DNA of 64,000 bases. Origin: Ciona intestinalis. Taxonomy: Eukaryota; Chordata; Ascidiacea; Phlebobranchia; Cionidae. The position numbers and the translations under genes were made by a program. Position 1 is the stretch's first letter. Each line of letters begins with the position of its first letter. Location: NCBI RefSeq assembly GCF_000224145.3, contig NW_004190470.2, positions 87,114-151,113 on the forward strand, written 5' to 3'. The notes beneath the pieces were generated by a model that worked only from the letters and a program-made list of their open reading frames with translations, ran no database searches and was not told the origin of the DNA. Below are positions 11,301-23,300 of this stretch, in pieces.

Positions 11301-14300
11301 AATGTGTTGCTGCAAAAACACCTATTTTTGCATTATTACAAAATCTTAATAATTTTTTTTTAATTTTGTAGCCTTGCAAGATTTGAACATAGAAAGAGGT
11401 AGGAAATAGTCATGTTATAGATATAAGAACGATAATGATAAGAAAATATAAGAAAACATTCAAAATTGAATTGTTTAGAAATGAAATTGTCCTATATTGA
11501 TACACTGATGACTTATCAGAAAAAATGTAGCCTTTAGTTTTGAAAAATATTTGAGCAAAGCAAATATATTAACCAAATAAAATTGATTTATTTATGACAT
11601 TGCAATAAATAGCAACTGTTATGTAATATATTATTCCTTTGTTCCAAGCCAACACCTATGGTGCTATATATGAATCAAAATAAAATGAAACAAAGTAATT
11701 TTTATTTTTTAAAATATATTTTATTAAATTTATTTTCTAAATATATATTTGTTATTTAATTTTAAATATATTTTTACTAAATTTAAAATAGATTTTTTTA
11801 AAAATATATTTTACTAAATTTATTTCCAGATGAGTCAACCAAACGTAAGATTCCATCTCAACCAGGTACTATCATAATTGTGTTTAATCGTTTCTTGTAA
11901 TATTTTTTCTATTTTTAGATTACACGAATGCAACTCACATAGTGAGCACTCCAGGTAGGCTTATGCTTGTTTATCATAACCTTTTTTTAAAAAGAGACGT
12001 TGCAGTCTATATGTTTTATCACCATATGCGGATCTGTGTATAAGTAATAGACTATGTTTCAGTCAGAAACATGCGCAATATATTACTACACAACATTAAC
12101 TGCTATTTACCATCTAAATGCATTTAAAAGTGTTTCATAAAAATCAAAATAACACCACACATTTATTGTTCATCATCAAAACTGTACAGTTTCCCTACAG
12201 TTATAACCGGCACCTGTTGTTAGGCCTTGTACATATCAATGTACTAGGTTCAAAGATCACTTAAATGATTCATGTGTTTACTACTTTGTTTTGTTCATTT
12301 TTTGAAATTCCCAAACAGTCATGAACTGTATTATTTTTATACTGTATTACAAACTGTTTTTAATCATACATACACAGTAAAAAAATGTTACTAATTTACC
12401 TAATTTTGATAATTTAAACTTCTTTTAAGTAAAAAGGGAAGAAATTACAAAAGCGAAAGAAACAGAAACAAAAGAAATTAAAAGTAAGTTTTCTTTATTC
12501 TTTTTGTTATATTTAAATTAAAATGTTTAATACTAAACAGTTGGCAGTAAAAAATAATCAAAAACTAGAGTTGTAATAAATTCTGACATTTTATTACAGT
12601 TATCGCTATTGAAAGTAACATTGACTTAGGAGAACACAATGAACATTTACAAGGTGGTACATATTTGTTAAGCTGTAAATTTAATGGGGTGTAGATTTCT
12701 CGTTACTGTGCAGTGATTCCGAAAAATTGTGCGGCCATTTTGTAAAGATGTGATTTACAATATATATATATGCGTTATTGAAATTTTAAAATAAATTTTT
12801 TAACAGTTTATTCTCAGATTCAGAAAAAAATATTTTTTATTTTAATATCTCTTCTTTTCCTCAATTTAGATTACACCAGCTCTATATTTCCAGTAGAAAA
12901 CATAGGTAGGTACTTTAATTACCATATATTGTTGTATTTCTGTGCTGTTGCTTGTTATTGATTATTTTACAGTTCAACTGATAGGCAAACTTACATTAAA
13001 ATCTGTACATATAAAAAATTAATTCACGTATAATGCTGCCTTGTTAAAATTTCTATTTGTCAGAATGTGTGACATTAAAGGATTTAAATCTTCCTGCGTT
13101 ATCAGGTTATATGCAATGGGATTCTGTCAACGATCGCAGAAGAAACAATGAGCGTAAGTTTTGTGGATTGGTTACTAGATTTCTATCTGTATTTCAAAGT
13201 ATATGGGTTTAAGGCTCAAAACTGGTTTGAATAAGTTTCCATGGACACTTATGGACAATTGCCTTTATCCAACCGTTAATATGGGTTGTCCAAATTCTCA
13301 GTCATACTTAAAACAAAAACCCCAAAAATGTTATCACCTACAAATTTACAAATGTTGTATCTTGTAGTTAGCAGGGTGTATGAAATTAGATACGCATGTG
13401 CACTGTTGCCCAGCCCTGAAGGATAAAATTTAGTTTCATTCATTCTTGATTTATATAAGATTTTGCCTTTTTATTGTTATGTTCATTTTTATATATATTT
13501 TTAAAAGTTATCTTATTGTTTTAACTATTGATGCTATTTATTATAAATACTTAAAAAGAAATATGCTATGTTATTTTTCAGAAGTAAGATTCCGGCGAGA
13601 AATACTGGATTTATTTGAGTGTAAGTTTGTGTTTTTTATCGGTGAAACATTTTGTAATCTTTTGTAGATTGGTCTTTGCCATCAATAGCATATGTTTCAT
13701 GTTATATTGTCCCTTTTATACCAGTAGTCATTGTCATGTAAGGACTTATACCTCTTTTTATACATTTATTCACTAAAAATTGAAGTTAAAATTAATCAGA
13801 TCACATATTACATATATTCTTCAGACCAATGATATTTAAACACATTTACAGTTGATTGTGTTTAAATACCATAAATTCTAACACATAATATAATTGTTTC
13901 AGCTTCAGGTTCAGGTGAAACTACTACAGTAACAGGTTTGTCTTTTTGATTATTTTTTATATAAAGTAGGGTGGGCAAAAATGACGTGCCCTTTTAGTGT
14001 ATTTTCTCGTTCCATGTTGTAGTAAACAAAAAACATTCAAAGAATTATAAAACCATATCCTCACAATTCCCATAAACCATTGGTAATTGTTTAAAGCACG
14101 ATCAGGATATTTGGATATTATGCTCTAAAGGTGTCACAGCTTACCCCACAATACTACAAAACTGAAAATTTCACCTAATTTATTTCTCTCTCCAAAATAA
14201 CAGATTCGCCCACAACAGCTGAAACAACTACAGCGGGTGAGCAGAAATCTAAATTCTATTCTTAAGTTGGACAAACTTTCAACTGAATTCTACCTAGACT

Positions 14301-17300
14301 ACGAGTCATCTAGGGTTATGCTTCTTAATATTTGCTGTTTCAGAATATAAACATTCAAAAACACTATAGTTGTCAACCTCAAATCTTTGTTGTTTTTTTT
14401 GTTTTAGAATTGGGTTCGGGTGAAACCACGACAGACAGAGGTTTTTCATTTTCCAATATTACTGAGTTTGATTTTTTTAATTAAAAAATAGTCTTTTTAA
14501 AAATAAACAAAAATATTTCAGAAACAACAGCAGAGCCGACCACACCTGGATCTTCTAATACTACTTCACTACCATTAAATGAAACAACCACAATAGGTGA
14601 GCAAAAATACCATTTTTTAATATGATTTGGTTTACCCAAAACTGTATTAAATTTGAATTAAATATTTCAGAAACAACAGCAGAGCCGACCACACCTGGAT
14701 CTGATATTACTACTTCACTACCATTAAATGAAACAACCACAATAGGTGAGCAAAAATACCATTTTTTAATATGATTTGGTTAAACCAAAACTGTATTAAA
14801 ACTGAACTTAATATTTCAGAAACAACAGCAGAGCCGACCACACCTGGATCTTCTAATACTCCTTCACTACCATTAAATGAAACAACCACAATAGGTGAGC
14901 AAAAATACCAATTTTTAAAGGTAATTTTAAAAACTGATATTTTTTGTAATAAAATTTAAACTAAATATTCTAGAAACAACAGCAGAGCCGACCACACCTG
15001 GATCTGATATTACTACTTTACTACCATTAAATGAAACAACCACAATAAGTGAGCAAAATTCTAAGTTTTAAAAATAATTGTTTAAAGAGTCTGGACCACG
15101 CTCATACAAGTTGGTTTTAATTGAAAATTTACACTTAATAAATACTATCTGTGGTATTTTTTTGTGAAAAAAATATTTAGTTTGGCCAAAAAAACGTTTT
15201 AAAACGTGCCAAAAAATTCGCCTATTGTTGCGTCACTCGCGGGCACTATGACGTAAATTACGTCACGATCTTTTTTAATCGATCAGCTGATTTAGGCTTT
15301 GCTGTTTGCAGCAAAACAGAGTGTACCGTCGACATAGCATTTTCTGTTACTTTTAAATTAAGAAATATGCGTAGGTAATGCCGTGGCCTGATTTTAGTTT
15401 AAAATTAATATTTTTTAAAATTGTTTGTAAGTGTATTACAGTATTACGCTATTTAAATTTGTCAGTTAACAATAATGTAAAAGTGTCAGTGTGTGATGTA
15501 TAGTCAGATAGAAGTATTTCATCTGATGAAGTGACATAAGCGAAGATCCTAGTCCACTAGCAATAGGTATTGAGCCTTTCCAGTTTGAACCTGTACTTCC
15601 CGCAAGTGTTGGGGAAGTAGACAGGCCAAGACCATGGAAAATAAGTGAAGCTGAGCAATCAACANNNNNNNNNNNNNNNNNNNNNNNNNNNNNNNNNNNN
15701 NNNNNNNNNNNNNNGTTGCTTGCTTTTTTCTAAGCCCCACTCTTCCTTTTGAAAATGAAAACACACACATATCTATATTATATACACTTATCGCTTTACA
15801 GTCATTCTTGTCTTGCTATTTTAAACACAGCACCTATCAGGCATGATTACTCGGCTTATGGTAAACTCCTATATGGTAACTTTAAATACAGATATAAATA
15901 TAGTCTATGCCATATAGGGAAGAAACAAAAAGAATTTAAAATCTGAACCCTAGAAAGTCACGAAAACTAATTCTCCACTAAGCTTGGTAGGCTATTTTGT
16001 TTGGTTATACGCTGATCCCTAGGAAATAGCTTCCAATAAGTTGCTGAAGCCATAGGTATTGTTAATACCTTAAAAAACGTTTTGATTTGCTTATCTATCA
16101 AAATTGCACCAATAAACGATAAACCGCTGATAGGCCGGGTTTTCCCCATAAACGAAATATTGCATTGTGACGTCACAGTGCCCGCGAGAGACGTTTTTTA
16201 CAACTTTGAAATTTGATTTTTTAAACGTTCATAACTTTTAAATTAAAGCGAATTTTCACAAACTGGCTGTGAATTTAGCATCAGTAGACATAAAACTTTA
16301 TTCTTATGCAAAAAACTGCGCAACCATGAAAACCGTGGGCCGGACTCTTTAAAACTAATAATGCTTCGGATCAAAATTTAAACTAAATATTCCAGAAACA
16401 ACAGCAGAGCTGACCACACATTGATTTGATATTACTACTTCACTACCATTAAAATAAAAAAATGATTTTGCAAAAATTATCAACAATATTATTGTACTAA
16501 ATAAAAGCTATTTTATAAACGCTGCTGCCATTGTGGGCGTATGTGTTATTGGGCAAGACACTTAACGGCAGTTGCTCCAACCTAGTGGTCACTAATGGGC
16601 TTTCCAAATTATCAGCGATACATAACAAAAATCGCCAAAAAATAATCACCTACAAAGTAACATACATGGTAACTCCTAAGCTGGCACGAGATGTATGAAC
16701 ACCTGTGTTATAAAGACTGTTAGATAAAGTAAGATTCATTCATTCATTCATTCAAATAAGGCTACCGCATTTGGTAAGCAAATAGTTAGGATGTGGTTAT
16801 TTTTAAATTTTGTTAAAATATATTTTAAACAAAACAATGCAGAAACAACTACATACCTCAACAAATGAGCATCAACTAGTGTATTCTATGTTCACATAAA
16901 TTTTTTTTTATAAAACCAATCACTAACTTTTATTGTTTTAATATCAGTTGAGGTCACCACGCCAAAACCAGTTGTAACAACTACATCAGGTGAGATTATA
17001 TTTTAATTTTCAAGAAAAAGGTTAATTATTAAGCCAAAAATCGTTAAAATTTGTTAATACAAATAATTTATTATATTTGGCTGTTATTGCTACACTAAAA
17101 ATATCTACATAGATTTATCAAAATTGTTATACTTTACAAAGGATGGCAGAAAAAAAGCTCAGTTTAATAAAATCCAATTAAATTATTTGTATCAGAAGCT
17201 AACTTTTATTGTTTCAATATCAGTTGAGGCCACCACACCAAGACCAGTTGTAACAACTACACCAGGTGAACTCATTTTTCAATATTTTCCAAGAAAAAAG

Positions 17301-20300
17301 TCAAAAAAATTGAAACATTTTTTTTTTTAAATTTGTTAATACAAATAAATCATAATACTCAGCTGTTACTGCTACCCTAAAAAATATAGACATAGATTTT
17401 ACCAAAATTGTTATGCCGTACAAAGCATGGCAGAAAAAAAAAACTTAGTTTTAATAAAATCTCATGTTAATTGTAGCAGAAGATCCTTTCTTTAAAAAAA
17501 CACGAAAAAATGAGTTTAGGATATAAGATTTTGTGTCTCACAATATTCTAATATTATGTCTAAATTTCCACTTTTCTTCTTTAAGTTTACTGGTTAATAG
17601 TCAAGCGTTCGACCACTATGTGCTGAGNNNNNNNNNNNNNNNNNNNNNNNNNNNNNNNNNNNNNNNNNNNNNNNNNNTTGAGGTCACCACGCCAAAACCA
17701 GTTGTAACAACTACATCAGGTGAGATTATATTTTAATTTTCAAGAAAAAGGTTAATTATTAAGCCAAAAATCGTTAAAATTTGTTAATACAAATAATTTA
17801 TTATATTTGGCTGTTATTGCTACACTAAAAATATCTACATAGATTTATCAAAATTGTTATACTTTACAAAGGATGGCAGAAAAAAAGCTCAGTTTAATAA
17901 TAAAATCCAATTAAATTATTTGTATCAGAAGCTAACTTTTATTGTTTCAATATCAGTTGAGGTCACCACACCAAGACCAGTTGTAACAACTACACCAGGT
18001 GAACTCATTTTTCAATATTTTCCAGGAAAAAAGTCAAAAAAATTTAAACATTTTTTTTTTTAAATTTATTAATACAAATAAATCATAATACTCAGCTGTT
18101 ACTGCTACCCTAAAAAATATAGACATAGATTTTATCAAAATTGTTATGCCTTACAAAGCATGGCAGAAAAAAACTTAGTTTTAATAAAATCTCATGTTAA
18201 TTGTTGCAGAAGATCCTTTCTTTAAAAAAACACGAAAAAATGAGTTTAGGATATAAGATTTTGTGTCTCACAATATTCTAATATTATGTTTAAATTTCCA
18301 CTTTTCTTCTTTAAGTTTCACTGTTTAATAGTCAAGCGTTCTGACCACTATGTGCTGAGATGATGCTTTTGTTGGTCGTTTGTAATTTACTTAAGCTTTA
18401 GTTTTGAATATTTCAAGTAAACATTTTTTCTTAAACTTGTTAACTTTTACCAGCATCATGTCTATCAACATGTGATGGTTGTGATGGTCCCTGTAGCCGA
18501 CCCTCCACAACAGCTGAATGTGTTTGTCAATGTATTGCTGGATACATACCTAAGACACCATCAGCACTTGGATGTCAACCAGGTGAAAATATTTGGTTTA
18601 AAGTTATTTTTAGGCCGAACTTATTTATTTTTGTACTTACGTGCGCGTTGATAAAAAGAAAACAAAGTAAGAAAGGCAGATTTCTAAGTGGTTGTGTTTT
18701 TTATGCCTTATAATATGCTAGTCTGATGTACTACTGCTATTTTTTGTTGTTGTAAAAAAATTAAAAACCTCCTAATGGGTACCAAGTGCATGAACAATTA
18801 ATTATATTTCTACTTAAATCCAACTGCTACATTTACATTCTTGTTGTTTGCAGCAATTTACTGTAAACTAGAAATTCCTTTTTGTCAAGTACGTCAAGTT
18901 GTGAAACAAAATGTGTGAAAAATTCGTGGTAGAAGTTACAGCCGTTAAACTATATATACATTTTCATTATGTCTGGGCCTTGAATAAAATTCCAGTGCCT
19001 GGTTCGCAGTGTACCTACTTTATAGACCAATAAAATACATTAAGTACTTAAACCAGAAACGGTCATATAACATTCAGTTTTACAGTAACTGCAGAATACC
19101 CCAGCGGTCATTCTATATAGTTTATGTCATTCTTACTGTTTGATTATTATAGTAAAACACATAGGAATTGGTTTATTAAAAAAATTTAAGAGCTGTTTGT
19201 ATTTTTACACAATTTATAGTTCTGGTATTATTAAAACATTTAAATTCACTTTATAGTTGTCTGTGATGAGGAGACATTACTCTACCCCTTTGAAAACTCT
19301 ACAAATGTGACCTTCCCAGCTACACAAGCAGGTTTTACTGCTATCTCTAACAACAAGTGCCCGGTTAATTCATCAAATGGTAAGTACTAATATAGGGGGA
19401 CTAGGAATATCAGACTTTAGTGTTGCTTAAAACATAAACCTCCATTTCAGGAGCAGTTTATTTAATTTCTTATCTATGTAAAGCTGCTATCTTCTTCATA
19501 AAACTTATATATTCTTGTGTTATGTAATGTTATCCCGGCGCCATGGTATAGTGGTTAGCGCGCCTGCCTGTAACCCAGAGGTAATGGGTTCAAGGCTCGA
19601 TGCTGCTACCATTGTGGACGTATGTGTCCTTGGGCAAGACACTTAACGGCAATTGCTCCAACCCAGTGGTTACTAATGGGTTGTCTAATTTATCAGAACT
19701 ACATTAAAAAAAAAATCCAAAAAAAGAAATTACCCACAAAGTAACATACATGGTAACTCGTAAGCTGGCACGAGGTGTTAAACCCGTGTGATAACGACTG
19801 TCGTTTTCCGGCCACGCGAGGATAAAGTAAGTTACATTCATTCATTCATTCATGTAATCTTTTCAGGTAAATAGTCAGGCCTACTAGAAAAGAAAGCATA
19901 GCTTTATTAAAAAGACACATATATATATTATAATTTGATTAAAAATGTTATAAGATAAAAATATATTATAAAATGCAATGAGTCACACTAACAAAAATAA
20001 AGTTGGCCACTGTGTCTGTAGCGGTTGGGTGTGCTTCAAGCACAGTACAGATATTTAATATAATAATAATGCATTGTTGTGCGCCAGTGTTGTTATATTA
20101 TTCAAAGGTAAATATATTGATTCCCGTCCAACTGGCAACTTTACACAACAGGCAGTCTTTATACATTAAGTGAAATTTAGATTATTATATATTCTAAACA
20201 TCTGTTCTCGGAGCACACTTAACCGCTACACCATCATAGCATATTGTGTAAGTTATTTTAATTAGGTTATAGTTTAATTTTTTATCTAATGTTATGATAA

Positions 20301-23300
20301 TATAAAGTGTACTCTATACGCCATCACAAGAAATACATCACCGTTTTATACAACTCATTACCTTTTATTAATAAACAATTTAGATTATAAATGTTATTTA
20401 CTCGCTAATTAGACTTCTTTAAGTCATTGAAATTCATAAGATCATGTTTAATTAAAAAAAATTTGAAATTTTTTTTATAAGATTCTTGAAATTTATAAGA
20501 TCATGTTTAATTAAAAAAAATTTGAAATTTTTTTATAAGATTCTTAAAATTTATAATATTTTCCAGCTGGAAAACCATATGGCAACAGAAGATGTTATTT
20601 AAATGGAACCTGGGCAACACCTACTTGGCTTACAAGTTGTAGTGTTACTCTTGAGGTAATAATACTTTGGAAAGTAGTTAATTTCATTGAAACAATGCTA
20701 TTTAGCCATATCATTTTTTAAATGTGTTTTTAAACATTTTTTTAATATGAAAGGATAATGGTAATTTTTTTTTAATATATTAAAGGATAATGGTAATTTT
20801 AAAAATACTTGTTATATTATATTGACATTTTTCAGAGAATCCTACGTTTTCAAAAATTAACGCCTGTTTAATTATCAGAACATCTGGAATGATGTTCGTG
20901 ATAGTCCAATAAATACTCCTGAGCAGCGCCAACAAGTGGCGAACGATCTTGAAGTCATCACATCAGTTTCAGCGGATCTTACAACAACGGATGTCACTCA
21001 GACATCTGAAGCTCTGACAGAGATTGTCAACACAACTACACTTACTCCAGAGGTGAGGGAGAATTAGTAACATTAAAATGTATTACTCCAATTTTTATAC
21101 AAAAATGATGACAAAAAAATTTACTGCATCATTTTTTTGTCATCATTACAAAAAAGATAACAAAAATTACATAGTGAAGTTACAAACTCATTGGTCATTA
21201 TCTCTTGATTGACAGGTTGTTACAGCAGTTAACATAAAGGTTGACAGCCTTTCAGTTTTTTTCACGACATTTGCAAATGACTATTTCCTCATTTTTTACA
21301 GACTTTTCACAACTCGTGAGTCATTAAATTATTTTGATATTTTTCTCTCAGTCTATTTGTACTTAGTCTTTAATAAAGACACTTTTACCTACAACCTCCA
21401 TGAGATTTGTAGGTTTCATAAACTTAAACCATCCCGTACATGTGTTGTATATAAATCTATACCATCTTATGTTTAATTTCTTGATTAAATTTTCATTTAA
21501 AGACATCGAGTTCAGTTGTAGCAACTGTTGGAAATTTACTTGAAGTTCCTGAAGATCAGTTACAAGAGAGCGGTCAAACCCAAGAGTGAGTGTCATGTAA
21601 CACATAACATTGTGAATGAATGAATGAATGTAACTTGCTTTATCCTCGCCTGGCAGGAAAACGACAGTTGTTATAACATGAGTGTTCTATTTCATACACC
21701 TCGTGCTAACTTGTTGGTGAATGTTTTTTTTTGTATAAGTGACAATTTAGAAAACCCATTAGTGACCACTAGGTTGAAAAAATTGCTGCTAAGTGTCTTG
21801 CCCAAGGACACATATACCCACAATGGTATCATACACACATACTTACACTTATTGTGGTTCAGGATCCTGGCAACATTGGATTCAGTTGGTGAGAAGGTGG
21901 AAGTGGATGAGGGAGAGGAATATACAGAAGTAAGCGGCAGTGTTGCCATTGCTGTTGTACAACCTACTGAACAAGGTAAGCTTTGGCACCATTTGTAAAC
22001 ACTGTTGTTGATACATATTTTAGGCCGTTTTGAATGAATGTAACTTACTTTATCCTCGCAAGGCTGGAAAACCAGAGTCGTTATACACGGGTGTTAATAC
22101 ACCTCGTACCAGCTTATAAGTTATGTATGTTACTTTGTAGGTAATTTTTTTTTATGCATGCCGGATAATTTGAACAACCCATTAGTGACCACTGGGTTGG
22201 AGCAATTGCCGTTAATTGTCTGGCCCAAGTACACATACGCCCACAATGGTAGCAGCGACAGGCCTTCAACCCATAGCCTCCGGGTTACAGGCAGGCCGCT
22301 AACCACTTTGCCACGGCCGGTTGTTGTAGACTAATTATTGAAATGTTAAAATTAACAGTTCGGAGCCATGGCAAAGTGGTTAGCGCGCCTGCCTCCAGCC
22401 CAGAGGTAATGGGTTCAAGGCTTGGTGATGCTTTGCGAGTGTGTATTTCCTTGGACAAGACTATTAACTCCAATTACTCCAACCCAGTGGTTGTTTAAAC
22501 TAAAAACTATACATGGTAAAAAATAAAGAAAAAAATCCAACATAAATAATCACACACAAAGCTACATACATGGTAACTCGTAATGTGGGGGGAAGGTAAA
22601 AAAGAACACATTTAGTTAAACTAACACCAGGGCTGCATTTTTAATACCAGAGGTTGAGAAACTCCAAGGTGATTCAGATAACAAGGAAATTAAATATAGT
22701 GCAATCTAACTTTAAAATGTTATGCACCCCCTGAAATTCAGTGAATTTAAATATTTATCCAGCTTCTATATGTCAGCATGGAATCCTTGAAAATGGTGTA
22801 TTAAAATTTCTATATTTCTGACTTGTTTTATATTTGACTGGCTTGTTTAAATAAATCTGTTTATTTATTGCAGATGCAGATCTAGGTATAGGTTATGGAG
22901 TAACACCTTTATCCATTCAAAATCAAGTTGGATTCAGATCAGACCAACTTTCTACATATCTTGCGGCTCCTAATACTACAATGAATTCATTTATCACCAT
23001 TCCTAAATCAGCAATAAGCGATCTTGCAGGTATGCTCTGTATGTATTGATTTAGTTAAAATATAACAAATTCCTTATTTTTTCTGTTACTTCGGCTACCA
23101 GGCATAATGTAAATATTCTTTTACTTCACTTCAAGTCTTGCCGGATAGCAGACGAAACGGTATTACGCTATGTTTATACCAGATGAGCCGCTTAAAGATT
23201 ATTTACTTATTTTTTGTTTACAAAATCACCCTAAACATTGAGGGAAAGGCTTTATGTTAGTTGTAGTTTAGACAGAAGGAGTTTCTCTTCTACACACAGA

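Larger units (their letters stand above)
11372..15048 (+). other. GPCR stalk: chain of phase 1-1 micro-exons
   Basis: Fifteen small exons, all entering and leaving in phase 1: 11372-11398, 11830-11865, 11919-11954, 12430-12483, 12600-12653, 12870-12905, 13064-13153, 13582-13620, 13903-13935, 14204-14236, 14408-14440, then four 75-bp repeats at 14522-14596, 14671-14745, 14820-14894 and 14974-15048. The 75-bp exons encode ETTAEPTTPGSSNTTSLPLN-type sequence. Thr/Ser/Pro richness suggests an O-glycosylated, mucin-like spacer. Because every exon is symmetric, exon skipping or duplication keeps the frame. A fifth, decayed copy lies at 16395-16450. Confidence 0.7.
16948..18357 (+). repeat. Duplicated about 680-bp block on both sides of an N gap
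   Basis: 16948-17627 and 17678-18357 are nearly identical through exons, introns and the trailing TTCTTTAAGTTT(A/CA)CTG region, differing by scattered bases and small indels. The gap (17628-17677) sits exactly at the junction. Either a very recent tandem duplication or two alleles placed in series. Confidence 0.85.

Noticed and set aside
19540-19615. tRNA gene
   Set aside because: A and B boxes are present, but they form the head of a SINE that continues through the body and (ATTC)n tail; the same applies at 22362 and 44468.
21692-21949. Minus-strand open frame over the GAIN region
   Set aside because: It covers a SINE and the antisense of a spliced GPCR exon.
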